A stretch of DNA of 43,586 bases from Gammaproteobacteria bacterium (GCA_021773195.1 JAJFKN010000052.1:1-43586), one strand, 5' to 3'; counted from the first letter of the stretch, positions 8,816 through 17,719 are shown. Numbers and translations are program-made. Notes: generated from the sequence alone by a model not told the origin.

Positions 8816-10192
8816 ATGATTATTAACAGGTTCAAAGTAATTAAGGTAGGTTTTCTATTTTTGGTATTTTCATTGGGATTAAGCCAAATGGCTTTTGCTA
8901 AAGCCAATGAAACGCCACAGGCACAAAATCAGCAACAACAGATCCCCTTAGAAGATATTCAACGTTTCACTGCGGCCATCAGCCAAGTAAAAAATTATTA
9001 TGTGAATGATGTCAGCGACCAAGAACTGTTTGATAATGCCATCCGTGGTATGTTAGAAGGCTTAGACCCCCACTCAGCTTACTTAGATTCTGGTGAATTT
9101 TCCGACTTAAAATCCAGTACATCAGGTGAATTTGGTGGCTTAGGTATTGAAGTCACCATGGAAAATGGTTACATCAAAGTTATCAGTCCAATTGATGATA
9201 CGCCAGCGGAAAAAGCGGGCATCAAACCCGGCGATTATATCATTCGCCTAGACGATGCACCCGTTAAAGGCATGTCCCTACGTGATGCTGTGGATAAAAT
9301 GCGTGGCAAACGTGGCAGTGACATTAATCTCCTTGTCATTCGCAAAGGGGTACAAAAACCTTTACCTTTCACCATCACTCGTGATGTCATCATTATTAAA
9401 AGCGTGAAAAGTAAAGTCTTAGAAAATGGTTATGGCTATTTACGCATTAGTAATTTCCAACATCCAACGCCCGAAGATGTGAAAAATGCTGTTAAAAAAT
9501 TGCAAGCTAAAGGTGATTTAAAAGGCGTGGTGTTAGATCTCCGTAATAACCCCGGTGGCCTTTTGGATTCGGCTGTTCTTATATCCGATAGTTTTTTAGA
9601 TAGTAAAAAACTAGGTAAAAACAAATTAATTGTCTTTACTAAAGGCCGCTTGCCTGGCACACAATATCGCGCCAAAGCCACACCAGGTGACATTTTAAAT
9701 GGTGCGCCACTTGTGGTACTGATTAATGATGGCTCTGCTTCAGCTTCTGAAATCGTCGCTGGTGCCCTGCAGGATCATCGTCGCGCAATCCTATTAGGAA
9801 CTACCAGCTTCGGTAAGGGCTCGGTACAGACTGTATTACCGTTGGGCAAAGACCGCGGTATTAAGCTCACTACAGCCTTGTATTACACGCCTAATGGCCG
9901 CTCTATCCAAGCAGAAGGCATTCAGCCAGATATCTTGGTACAAGCTGTCACTGTGCCTAACCCACAGGATAATGAACAAATGCTGCTAGAAGCTATTAAA
10001 GAAGAGGATTTAAGTGGGCATTTAAGCAATGGCAATAGTGAAGACAGTCCTGAGGCCAATAAACAAGAAAATGTAGAAAGCATTTCTGAAGTGAAAGATG
10101 AGGATGGTAACATCCCCTTAATCACAGAAGATTTCCAAATCTACCAAGCGTTGAATTTGCTCAAAGGTATGAATGTGGTTATTGTGGACTAA
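8816..10192 (+). CDS. ctpA: Carboxy-terminal processing protease (S41)
   Basis: Periplasmic tail-specific serine protease. From the N-terminus: signal peptide (VIKVGFLFLVFSLGLSQMAFA), an N-terminal helical region, a PDZ domain (GGLGIEVTMENGYIKVISPI onward), and the S41 core with catalytic serine in DGSASASEIVAGAL and the lysine about 25 residues later in TSFGKGSVQTV. The ATG at 8816 was chosen because GGGAG lies 7 bases upstream; an in-frame ATG at 8792 would add eight residues. The C-terminal ~60 residues are acidic and low in complexity. Homologues beside EnvC work with lipoprotein adaptors to degrade wall hydrolases; no adaptor is seen here. Confidence 0.94.
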   Translation: MIINRFKVIKVGFLFLVFSLGLSQMAFAKANETPQAQNQQQQIPLEDIQRFTAAISQVKNYYVNDVSDQELFDNAIRGMLEGLDPHSAYLDSGEFSDLKSSTSGEFGGLGIEVTMENGYIKVISPIDDTPAEKAGIKPGDYIIRLDDAPVKGMSLRDAVDKMRGKRGSDINLLVIRKGVQKPLPFTITRDVIIIKSVKSKVLENGYGYLRISNFQHPTPEDVKNAVKKLQAKGDLKGVVLDLRNNPGGLLDSAVLISDSFLDSKKLGKNKLIVFTKGRLPGTQYRAKATPGDILNGAPLVVLINDGSASASEIVAGALQDHRRAILLGTTSFGKGSVQTVLPLGKDRGIKLTTALYYTPNGRSIQAEGIQPDILVQAVTVPNPQDNEQMLLEAIKEEDLSGHLSNGNSEDSPEANKQENVESISEVKDEDGNIPLITEDFQIYQALNLLKGMNVVIVD

Positions 10193-10223
10193 GTCTTGTA
10201 GGGCGTGTTAGCGTACAAACTTG

Positions 10224-11705
10224 TTAGGGTTTGAGAAAACGGTAGCCGCCCGTAATACGCAATGCATCTAATAACCACACGCGCTCTTCATTGACTTCAA
10301 AGAAACCCAAATGCTCGAAGAAGTATTCTTTTATGGTGAAATTATAATTAGCAGAAATCATCATGAGTTTTTGTAATGCAGGGACATCCAGGTCGTTATC
10401 CTTAAGCCAAGCTTGGGTGGGTTCTACTTGAATCAAATCATTTTCTCGGCGGTATTTATCCACGTGTTTTTGCAAACGGTCTTGCCTTGGGTATAAATCC
10501 AAATGATGCATATAATTCTGAAAAAACCAAGCAAAGTGAGCAATGAGCTCCACCACCCTATGCTTTAGTGGTTCAGCCTTGGCAAAGCTAACTATATCCA
10601 AAGTGTAATCATTTTTAAAAGCCACATAATCACCATTCAGCTTTAAATTGGCCAGATAATAATATTCCCAATTATCTTGTGGATGCATAATATATTCATC
10701 CATGTGATTCAAAAGATAATTGTATTGATGCATGCGCTTGGCAAGGTAATTAGCATCCTCTTCGCTGCAATCATTCTGCATAAGCCACTCATGAGAAAAG
10801 TCCGTAAAGAATACCCCCTTCTCATAGCCCACCTTGTGTTTTAGGTCTAGGGTCTCCACCAAACCATCAAACAGCGCTAAGTAATGAGCTAATCGATGCC
10901 AATAGTCCTGTAATCCACCCTTCTCCCATCGTTGTGCTAGCTGTTCTACCACGGGCAAATCTTCAGTCGGGAAATCTAGAGGTTTTGTCATCATCTGCAA
11001 GTTCAAACGTCGAATGCTTAAACTTCGATGGGCTGTAATAGGCTCTTTAGGTGTTTGAGGTGTATTGTCACGACAATATTCCAGTAGTCCAATGGCATCA
11101 CGCTTTTTCAAATCTACATAGTTGTCTTGTTCCAACCATGCTAGTAACGCTTCAGATTCTTTAGTCTTAAGATTTTCTAAGGCTTGTTTTAAATTGCGCT
11201 CGCGGTAATGCTGTGCCTTAATGCTAAGCTCTAAAGACTGCGAAAAATCTTCTGCAATGATAGCTTTCTGCAGAGCAGCCTTTAGTGTTGCTCGCACACT
11301 TACCATGGCATCACTAATGGGCTCATGCTGAGATTGCGCTGGCATATGTAATACCGCCACTTCATCATCATCCACTAACTCATTAGTATGAAATAATTGG
11401 AAAACCTCACCAACACCTTGCATTTTAAAATCGCTCAATTCAGCAGCGCGTAATGCACCCATGCTAGAGGCACCTATCACTTGCACGCCTTTTTCTAGGG
11501 CGAATAAAATTTCTTTATGCCACACCGCGGCCGTTTGCTCAAAGATACCATCGATTATGGCAATACGCTTTGGTTTCAAGCGCATGGCTTGGAAGATATC
11601 GCCACATTTCACGGGAGACAAGAAATGCCCTTCAGGGTAAATGGCTCTTGCTTCATCCACATTCAAACTAGGACCTAGAAAAATGAGCGTGTGTTTATCT
11701 GTCAT
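10224..11705 (-). CDS. TfuA domain protein with a long C-terminal extension
   Basis: The first ~170 residues are a TfuA domain: LIFLGPSLNVDEARAI, then PVKCGDIFQAM, RIAIIDGIFEQTAAVWHKEI and GVQVIGASSMGALRAAEL. TfuA proteins partner YcaO enzymes in backbone thioamidation; characterised members hydrolyse the carrier-protein thiocarboxylate to deliver sulfide. The remaining ~320 residues are helical and rich in Trp, Tyr and His (for example DYWHRLAHYLALFDGL, HFAWFFQNYMHHLDL), and I do not recognise a domain there. The start overlaps the 3' end of ycaO by 11 bases, which implies translational coupling. It is the last gene of the four-gene operon. No terminator is obvious before the convergent ctpA. 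Confidence 0.88.
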   Translation of the reverse strand: MTDKHTLIFLGPSLNVDEARAIYPEGHFLSPVKCGDIFQAMRLKPKRIAIIDGIFEQTAAVWHKEILFALEKGVQVIGASSMGALRAAELSDFKMQGVGEVFQLFHTNELVDDDEVAVLHMPAQSQHEPISDAMVSVRATLKAALQKAIIAEDFSQSLELSIKAQHYRERNLKQALENLKTKESEALLAWLEQDNYVDLKKRDAIGLLEYCRDNTPQTPKEPITAHRSLSIRRLNLQMMTKPLDFPTEDLPVVEQLAQRWEKGGLQDYWHRLAHYLALFDGLVETLDLKHKVGYEKGVFFTDFSHEWLMQNDCSEEDANYLAKRMHQYNYLLNHMDEYIMHPQDNWEYYYLANLKLNGDYVAFKNDYTLDIVSFAKAEPLKHRVVELIAHFAWFFQNYMHHLDLYPRQDRLQKHVDKYRRENDLIQVEPTQAWLKDNDLDVPALQKLMMISANYNFTIKEYFFEHLGFFEVNEERVWLLDALRITGGYRFLKP

Positions 11706-12927
11706 GCTGCATACTCATACCAGGAATAAACACATGCACCACGGGAATATTAAATTCTTTTCTGGTGCGAGTAATCACGAAAATTTGTTTATACCCCTCT
11801 TCTTTGACTCGACCACAAAGAAAATGCAAGGTATCTTTAAAAGACTGAAAGTCTGGTGGCGAACCAATGGTTCTATAATCCAAAGAATTCTTCTGGCCAG
11901 AGCTAGAGTCTTGACTTAAATGCTGTTGTTTATTTTTCAATTGTATTTCAAAACGATCTGGGTACATATCATCGCGAGAACCACTAACATAAATACCTCG
12001 AGACTGTGCAGCTTCCGTAAGAGCTCGCACTAAAGCCACATCTTTTACATAATGCGTACCACTGCCTCGATAAAAACCCAAACTACGCAAAGGATCATTA
12101 TCTTTAATCACACAGTTAAAGGTAGGGATGGCCAACTCGTCGGTCACATTCCAAATATTCACTTCCATGCTGGCTTTTTGCAATTGTGTGATAAGTTCAT
12201 GAGCCACAGGGGATGTAATTGTATTTAAGTCCACACAATAATTATCTCGCTCTTGAGTCGTTAATTTGTCCCATTTTGTGGTGCATTCCCGTTCTATAAC
12301 TTCTAAAATACCATGACTAATGGCTTCACTAATCAGATTCCCTGAAGACAAACCATTGGAAGAAACACATAATAAATTACTCTCTTTGCATAGTATGGAA
12401 AAATCTAAAACCGCCAGGCAGGCCGGGATATAGACTTCCTCGCCATCCAATATATTGGTTGTAACACACCATTCGAAGGGATATTTGTCCATGGCGGTAT
12501 GCTGGAAAAAACCGGGACTAAAGATACGTGGGTCCACCAATTCATAATGATTCTTTAAACTGTCATAGGAACCTTCAAATAGAACGTTGCAGGGGATTTC
12601 TGCATGATAGCCTTCTACACACTCCATGATAGCCGAGGCTTCTGACAATAATAAATTTCGCCCCTTACCTTGGCCCGATGATAAATGTCGTGAGTTAGGC
12701 CGATAACAAATAGTAACGGGCATACCGATGGTATCTAAGCCACCTACCTGTGCCACACGGGTAATTCCCATGGCTTTAAAATGACGTCGGGCTTTAGCTA
12801 TGGTTTCTTCTGGGGTTCTAGCACGTACGGTGCCTTCTAAATTTTCAACGCATTCGGAAAATTTCTCGTGCTCTTTATCTAAAAGAGTCATAAGATCTCG
12901 TTGACTAAAATCAAACTTATCAAACAT
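11695..12927 (-). CDS. YcaO-type ATP-dependent peptide-backbone modifying enzyme
   Basis: YcaO enzymes phosphorylate a peptide amide oxygen so that a nucleophile, sulfide in the TfuA-linked branch, can replace it. The ATP/Mg site motifs are present: SEASAIMECVEGYHAE, EAISHGILEVIERE with its glutamate pair, and RALTEAAQSRG. Length (410) is typical. The protein ends IPVVHVFIPGMSMQHDR and lacks the PxPxP tail common in azoline-forming YcaOs, in line with a TfuA-dependent thioamide former. It starts 3 bases after the MoeB-like gene and overlaps tfuA. No precursor-peptide gene lies in or next to the operon, so the target may be a larger cellular protein. The E. coli YcaO, which lacks TfuA, is linked to ribosomal protein S12 modification. 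Confidence 0.92.
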   Translation of the reverse strand: MFDKFDFSQRDLMTLLDKEHEKFSECVENLEGTVRARTPEETIAKARRHFKAMGITRVAQVGGLDTIGMPVTICYRPNSRHLSSGQGKGRNLLLSEASAIMECVEGYHAEIPCNVLFEGSYDSLKNHYELVDPRIFSPGFFQHTAMDKYPFEWCVTTNILDGEEVYIPACLAVLDFSILCKESNLLCVSSNGLSSGNLISEAISHGILEVIERECTTKWDKLTTQERDNYCVDLNTITSPVAHELITQLQKASMEVNIWNVTDELAIPTFNCVIKDNDPLRSLGFYRGSGTHYVKDVALVRALTEAAQSRGIYVSGSRDDMYPDRFEIQLKNKQQHLSQDSSSGQKNSLDYRTIGSPPDFQSFKDTLHFLCGRVKEEGYKQIFVITRTRKEFNIPVVHVFIPGMSMQHDR

Positions 12928-12930
12928 GAA

Positions 12931-14064
12931 TTAATAACTCGTCATGCTATTATCTACATCTTTAATCCATTCAATGATGCCACCCTTCAAATTCGATACG
13001 TTTGAAAAGCCATTTTTGCGTAATAACTTTGTGGCTTTTTCACCGCGTAAGCCCAGCTTGCAATAAACCACGATTTCTTTTTCTTTATCCAATTCATCCA
13101 TACGTGTGGCTAATTCATCAATCGGTATTAATACAGCATTCAAGTGACAAATTTCATATTCAAGGGGCTTGCGCACATCCAATAATAGAATATCATCTTT
13201 ATTATCTATTTTCTCTTTTAATTGAACAGCGGTTATTTGTGGTACCATATCATCCTCCGTTTGGATTTCACAACTTATAGATTCATGATTCAATTGCTCA
13301 AAGGGCGTATCATGAATGCAGAGTAAACAATCCTTATCTTTTGCGATGGCTAATTCTCGGAAACTCATATTCAACGCGTCGAAGATAAGCAAGCGTCCTT
13401 TAAGGGATGCGCCCATGCCTAAAATAAGCTTAATCACTTCAGTGCCTTGAATACTGCCCATCACACCAGGCAACACACCAAAAACACCTGCCTCGGCACA
13501 ATTTGGCATAAGCGCTGCCGGAGGTGCTGCCGGATATAAACAACGATAACAAGGCCCACCGTCCTGAGTAAATACTGTGCACTGCCCCTCAAATTGAAAA
13601 ATGCTGGCATACACATTGGGCTTGTTTAAATGGAAACAAGCATCATTCACCACATAGCGTGTGCCGTAGTTATCGGTACCATCGGCCACAATGTCGTAGC
13701 CTTTGATAATGTCTAAGGCATTATCATGGGTCAAACGTACAGCGTGTTTAATGATGTTTATGTAAGGATTGATGTCTTTTAAACGTTTTTCTGCGGCATC
13801 TACTTTTTTTTGTCCGAGGTCGCTGTCACCAAACAATACTTGGCGCTGCAAATTGGAAATCTCTACTACATCGTCATCCACTAGACCTAAGGTTCCCACA
13901 CCTGCAGCTGCTAGGTATTGCAATAAAGGCGAACCCAAACCACCCACACCAACACATAATACCTTAGCACCTTTTAAACGGCGCTGTCCCTCAGTGCCGA
14001 CATCGGGCAAAGTGAAATGTCGACTGTAGCGTTGTATTTCATTGGATAAGAGTTTGTCTGACAT
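12931..14064 (-). CDS. moeB: MoeB/ThiF-type adenylyltransferase with C-terminal rhodanese domain
   Basis: E1-like enzyme expected to adenylate the C-terminal glycine of the small carrier encoded just upstream and convert it to a thiocarboxylate. Residues 1-250 form the ThiF/MoeB domain: nucleotide loop GVGGLGSP (G39, G41, G42, G44), ADGTDNYGTRY, and two zinc-binding cysteine pairs (CYRC and CLLC). Residues ~265-375 form a rhodanese domain with catalytic C335 in YCKLGLRGEKA, the likely persulfide donor. This fusion is the MoeZ/MOCS3 layout. Its ATG lies 3 bases after the carrier stop codon with AGGAGGT as ribosome site. It could also serve molybdopterin or thiamine synthesis, but the YcaO-TfuA neighbours favour thioamidation. 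Confidence 0.9.
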   Translation of the reverse strand: MSDKLLSNEIQRYSRHFTLPDVGTEGQRRLKGAKVLCVGVGGLGSPLLQYLAAAGVGTLGLVDDDVVEISNLQRQVLFGDSDLGQKKVDAAEKRLKDINPYINIIKHAVRLTHDNALDIIKGYDIVADGTDNYGTRYVVNDACFHLNKPNVYASIFQFEGQCTVFTQDGGPCYRCLYPAAPPAALMPNCAEAGVFGVLPGVMGSIQGTEVIKLILGMGASLKGRLLIFDALNMSFRELAIAKDKDCLLCIHDTPFEQLNHESISCEIQTEDDMVPQITAVQLKEKIDNKDDILLLDVRKPLEYEICHLNAVLIPIDELATRMDELDKEKEIVVYCKLGLRGEKATKLLRKNGFSNVSNLKGGIIEWIKDVDNSMTSY

Positions 14065-14066
14065 GC

Positions 14067-14339
14067 CTAACCTCCTGCAATTGATGGCAAGATGCTAAGT
14101 TTATCATTTTCAGAAACCGTGGTTTTATCGCCTTGTAAAGTCCGTATGTCTTTATCATTGATATAAATATTGATAAAACGGTTCAATTGCCCCTTATCAT
14201 CAAAAAGATAAGGCGCTAATTGAGGATAATCCAGCGTTAAGGATTGCATGCACCGCAATACCGTTTCGCCTTCCACCACAATGTCACTGTTGTCTTGGGT
14301 TAATGGTTTTAATGATGATGGAATTAGGACCGTTGCCAT
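14067..14339 (-). CDS. MoaD/ThiS-family sulfur carrier protein
   Basis: A 90-residue ubiquitin-like carrier ending in the diagnostic Gly-Gly (SILPSIAGG), where the thiocarboxylate is formed. RFINIYINDKDIR and the KLSILP strand before the tail match the beta-grasp fold of MoaD, ThiS and CysO proteins; length is closest to MoaD/CysO. AGGAA lies about 9 bases upstream of the ATG. It is the first gene of the operon and is directly followed by its presumed activating enzyme. It could also be a MoaD for molybdopterin, but no MoaE, MoaA or MoaC is in the window, and a dedicated thioamidation carrier is the simpler reading. Confidence 0.9.
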   Translation of the reverse strand: MATVLIPSSLKPLTQDNSDIVVEGETVLRCMQSLTLDYPQLAPYLFDDKGQLNRFINIYINDKDIRTLQGDKTTVSENDKLSILPSIAGG

Positions 14340-14377
14340 GATGATGTTCCTGAAGCGAAGCTTCTAAATATGTCTAT

Positions 14378-14406
14378 ATTTTAGGTAAAACTGGTCCATT
14401 TGTCAA
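14378..14406 (-). promoter_or_regulatory. Sigma70 promoter of the thioamidation operon
   Basis: On the minus strand a perfect -35 TTGACA (14406-14401) and a -10 TAAAAT (14383-14378) are separated by exactly 17 bp. The inferred 5' leader of about 30 bases contains a small hairpin, GAAGC/GCTTC at 14352-14364, just before the AGGAA ribosome site. Confidence 0.75.
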
Positions 14407-14442
14407 TCTGCCAGTGTAAGCAGAAACCTTCATATTATGTGC

Positions 14443-14564
14443 AATCAATGGTGCACATCTGATCTATGTTTTTAAAACACGGCGTTAATACATTCCTGTA
14501 GCCTTCGCGCCTGCTCCCTATAGGTGAAAGTCTTTAAAACACAGAACCTTGGTTTCCATTGATT
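14443..14564. repeat. Copy 2 of the ~122-bp dispersed element with 9-bp terminal inverted repeats
   Basis: Bounded by AATCAATGG (14443-14451) and CCATTGATT (14556-14564), the same termini as copy 1 at 4035-4157 and almost the same length. The interior is diverged but keeps shared blocks in the same order. It fills most of the gap between the thioamidation operon and thyA; nothing else in that 280-base gap looks coding. Confidence 0.7.
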
Positions 14565-14618
14565 ATTTTAGTCCTGGAGAATCTTCCCTTGAATTGAATA
14601 TTTTTCAAATAGGAGAGG

Positions 14619-15413
14619 TTAAACCGCAACAGCACCTTTAATGTGCGGATGCGCTTCATAATCAAGAATTTCAAAATCTTCAAAGGTATATTCATCGATA
14701 TTTTCTGGGCGGCGTTTGATGTTCAATTTAGGTAGGGGTTTTGGGTCCCTTTGCAGTTGCAAGTTCACTTGTTCTAAATGATTGGTATAGATATGGCAAT
14801 CACCACCACTCCAAACAAAATCCCCGGGCAACAAATCACATTGCTCAGCCATCATATGTGTCAATAATGCATATGATGCGATATTAAAAGGCAATCCTAA
14901 AAAGGAATCCACGGAGCGTTGATACAGCTGACAAGACAACCTGCCTCCAGCCACATAAAATTGAAAGAGTAAATGACAAGGCGGCAATGCCATATGTGAC
15001 AAATCACCTACATTCCACGCATTCACTAATAAACGACGAGAATTAGGATTGGTTTTGATTTGTTGCATAACTTCGGTGATCTGATCGATGACACGACCAT
15101 CACTGGATTCCCACGCACGCCATTGTTTGCCATAGACCGGGCCTAAGTTGCCTTCTTCATCAGCCCATTCATTCCATATGCGCACGCCATTATCTTGTAA
15201 ATATTTAACATTGGTGTCGCCTTTTAAGAACCACAGTAATTCATGAATGATGCTTTTTGTATGAACTTTCTTTGTGGTTATGAGAGGGAAGCCCTTAGAC
15301 AAATCAAAACGCATTTGCCGACCAAAAACACTAAGCGTCCCGGTACCTGTACGGTCGGTTTTTTCATTGCCGTTGTGTAAAATATCTTGGAGGTAATCTA
15401 AATACTGCTGCAT
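14619..15413 (-). CDS. thyA: Thymidylate synthase
   Basis: Converts dUMP and methylene-tetrahydrofolate to dTMP and dihydrofolate in the cytoplasm. At 264 residues it matches the E. coli enzyme length. The catalytic cysteine is C146 in [13 protein letters not shown], and other family landmarks are [56 protein letters not shown] and the C-terminal [13 protein letters not shown] precedes the ATG. It stands alone with its own promoter, downstream of the two-component genes on the same strand. Confidence 0.98.
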   Translation of the reverse strand: MQQYLDYLQDILHNGNEKTDRTGTGTLSVFGRQMRFDLSKGFPLITTKKVHTKSIIHELLWFLKGDTNVKYLQDNGVRIWNEWADEEGNLGPVYGKQWRAWESSDGRVIDQITEVMQQIKTNPNSRRLLVNAWNVGDLSHMALPPCHLLFQFYVAGGRLSCQLYQRSVDSFLGLPFNIASYALLTHMMAEQCDLLPGDFVWSGGDCHIYTNHLEQVNLQLQRDPKPLPKLNIKRRPENIDEYTFEDFEILDYEAHPHIKGAVAV

Positions 15414-15441
15414 GACGGTGCCTCACATGGGAATTGCCCCG

Positions 15442-15470
15442 ATTATGAAACCAACGGCCTTTGGGGTCAA
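15442..15470 (-). promoter_or_regulatory. Sigma70 promoter of thyA
   Basis: On the minus strand TTGACC (15470-15465) and CATAAT (15447-15442) are spaced by 17 bp, about 30 bases upstream of the thyA ATG. Confidence 0.6.
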
Positions 15471-15513
15471 TGGGAAATAGGAGAAATTGCCCGTCATAAT
15501 GGTTATATTGTAA

Positions 15514-16785
15514 TCAATCCAAGGAGAAGCTTAGAGTAACCCGCAAACCACCTTGCGCAGGATTCTTCAAACTTAATTCACCACCGTGGGACTTCACCAC
15601 TTCATGGGTGATGGCCAAACCCAACCCCACATTGCCACCGTTTACTGTTCGTGCTGGGTCACTGCGATAAAAGGGCTGTAACACTTTTTTCATTTCTTCT
15701 TCAGGGACTCCCTCCCCTTCATCTTCGATGATCAACTCAACCAATTCTTTGCTTTTCTTTATGCTCACATGGGCTGATTGACCATACTTAATGGCATTAT
15801 TAATCACATTGGTTACCGCCCGTTTTAGTGCCATAGGGCAAGCGGGGAAGCCCAAGCGTTTTAACTGAGTATTAAATGTAACGGGCTGTCCTGTATCAAT
15901 CATTTCATCGCAAATAGACTGTATAAATGACACTAAATCTATATTGACCTTTTTTTCTTGGGAATTGGTTTCTGAAGCAAAAGAAAGTATCTGCGCAATC
16001 ATGAATTCCATCTCATCTAAGTCGTTGACGATTTTACTGTATTCAACTGGATCTTCAACGAAATGCGCGCGTAATTTCAAGCGTGTTATTGGCGTGCGCA
16101 AATCATGGGAAATAGCAGCTAACATTTGCGTTCTATCTTGTAACAGCTGCTTAATTCGATCTTGCATTTGGTTCATAGCCATCGCTGTTTCACGCACTAC
16201 CATGGGCCCAGAAAGGTCTTCAATGGGTTCTGATTGCAAATCAACGCCAAGGCGGTCGGCCGCTGATTTAAAATCTTTGAGAGGGCGAATAAAACGCTCA
16301 ATGGACCAAACAGAATATAAAATCGCACTGGCCGCTAGAATCTCCAAGAAAATAAAAATCAATTGCTCATCCACGCCCGATGAAGCATTAAGCTCACGGA
16401 AATTCAACCAGGAAGAGGGCGTTAACTCTATAGAGGTTTTTATCTGTTCTTGAGGATGACGTAGGGTATCACGAATACTCCAGTAATCTTTACTGGTAAT
16501 TTGATTCGCCCAAAAAGCATGGTTAGATAATATGACTTCTAGATGTTTATTCTTATGTGAATCAACCCAAGCTTGCTGCTGATTCGCTGGCAAAGCACTC
16601 ACTTCATGAGTTATATCCATAACGTTTTCTACCAAATCACTAAAGTCGGCTTCCCGCTTTAACTGTTTGTTGTATTCCGCTTGAAAGGAGATAACAATAA
16701 TGTGAATGATAATAATGGCAGAAAGGGTTAATAAGACCGTTCGACTGGAAAAAATATTTTTGAATAAATGCTTTTTAGCTCGCAT
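15514..16785 (-). CDS. Sensor histidine kinase (EnvZ-like)
   Basis: Membrane sensor kinase paired with the response regulator upstream. The order is a transmembrane helix (VLLTLSAIIIIHIIVISF), a periplasmic sensor of about 120 residues, a second helix (FIFLEILAASAILYSVW), a HAMP domain, a HisKA domain with phosphoacceptor AISHDLRTPITRLKLRA, and an HATPase domain with NVINNAIKYG, EDEGEGVPEEE and GNVGLGLAITHEVV. I start it at 16785 (MRAKKHLF) because AAGGA lies 8 bases upstream and the regulator's stop falls in that spacer; a longer reading from 16827 would overlap the regulator by 41 bases. Architecture and pairing resemble EnvZ-OmpR, but the stimulus cannot be read from the sequence. Confidence 0.93.
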   Translation of the reverse strand: MRAKKHLFKNIFSSRTVLLTLSAIIIIHIIVISFQAEYNKQLKREADFSDLVENVMDITHEVSALPANQQQAWVDSHKNKHLEVILSNHAFWANQITSKDYWSIRDTLRHPQEQIKTSIELTPSSWLNFRELNASSGVDEQLIFIFLEILAASAILYSVWSIERFIRPLKDFKSAADRLGVDLQSEPIEDLSGPMVVRETAMAMNQMQDRIKQLLQDRTQMLAAISHDLRTPITRLKLRAHFVEDPVEYSKIVNDLDEMEFMIAQILSFASETNSQEKKVNIDLVSFIQSICDEMIDTGQPVTFNTQLKRLGFPACPMALKRAVTNVINNAIKYGQSAHVSIKKSKELVELIIEDEGEGVPEEEMKKVLQPFYRSDPARTVNGGNVGLGLAITHEVVKSHGGELSLKNPAQGGLRVTLSFSLD

Positions 16786-16786
16786 A

Positions 16787-17521
16787 TTATTCCTTGGTAA
16801 CCGCTGGCGTGAAGAAATAACCACCACCGCGGACGGTCTTTATATAACGCGGGGTTTTAGCATCATCTTCCAATTTCTGGCGAAGACGGCTAATTTGAAC
16901 ATCTATACTGCGATCAAAAGGGCCGGCTGACCGTTGTCGAGTGATATCCAGCAATTGATCTCGGCTCATAACACGCTGTGGATTTTCCACTAAAGCTAAC
17001 AACAAATCGTATTCGCCGGCACTTAATGTCATCTCCATACCATCGGGTGAAATTAGACGACGTGTGGACTTATCCAAAGCCCAATTGTCAAATTTCAGTA
17101 AAGAACCTACAGCTGCTCCTTGAGGTTCCTTTTCACCGCTGCGACGCAAAATAGCTTTAATGCGTGCTGATAATTCCCGTGGGTTAAAGGGTTTTGTAAT
17201 ATAATCATCAGCTCCTAATTCTAGACCTACAATTCGATCGGTTTCTTCATTAACGGCCGTTAACATAATCACCGGCGTATTGGTTCGAGCACGCAATTTG
17301 CGACAGACTTCAAAGCCATCATCACCTGGCATCATCACATCTAAAATAATAAGGTCAAACTCATGCTCTTCTAGGAGACTAAATAATTCAGCCCCGTTGC
17401 TAGCTGAATGCACCTCATTACCCTGCTCAGTTAAAAAACGCCGCAATAATTCTCGGATTTCTGGATCATCATCCACAATGGCTAATTTCGTTTTGGAAAA
17501 TTTATTACTCATAACAATCAT
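16787..17521 (-). CDS. OmpR-family response regulator
   Basis: DNA-binding regulator with an N-terminal receiver domain (about 8-122) and a C-terminal OmpR/PhoB winged helix (about 145-238). The acidic pocket is DDD near residue 18, the phosphorylated aspartate lies in LIILDVMMPGDDGF, and the conserved lysine in DYITKPFNPREL. The effector domain contains AGPFDRSIDVQISRLRQKLE and YIKTVRGGGYFF, close to OmpR/RisA-type proteins. The start at 17521 has a weak ribosome site; an ATG three codons later is equally possible. It is first of a two-gene operon with the sensor kinase. Targets are unknown. Confidence 0.94.
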   Translation of the reverse strand: MIVMSNKFSKTKLAIVDDDPEIRELLRRFLTEQGNEVHSASNGAELFSLLEEHEFDLIILDVMMPGDDGFEVCRKLRARTNTPVIMLTAVNEETDRIVGLELGADDYITKPFNPRELSARIKAILRRSGEKEPQGAAVGSLLKFDNWALDKSTRRLISPDGMEMTLSAGEYDLLLALVENPQRVMSRDQLLDITRQRSAGPFDRSIDVQISRLRQKLEDDAKTPRYIKTVRGGGYFFTPAVTKE

Positions 17522-17719
17522 CTTAAAAATAAAACGTTATATATCAAATAGTTACCGACACCTGCTCGAGAGCAATAGCGGTAAGTTAAATTTAGCATCT
17601 ATTTCTTGATGGGAAAAGGCCAAATCAAGGGATTGTAAGCCTTTAAGCAAATAGCTGCAGATGTCCCATAGCCCATAAGCTATACTCATAACCATCAAAA
17701 ACTATGGAACTTATACAAC

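Noticed and set aside
10193..14618. A RiPP precursor peptide near the YcaO operon
   Set aside because: The gap to ctpA is only about 30 bases and the gap to thyA is filled by the dispersed element; no short frame with a start site and plausible core was found.
16786..16827. Longer N-terminus of the sensor kinase overlapping the response regulator gene
   Set aside because: The ATG at 16785 has AAGGA at correct spacing and avoids a 41-base overlap.
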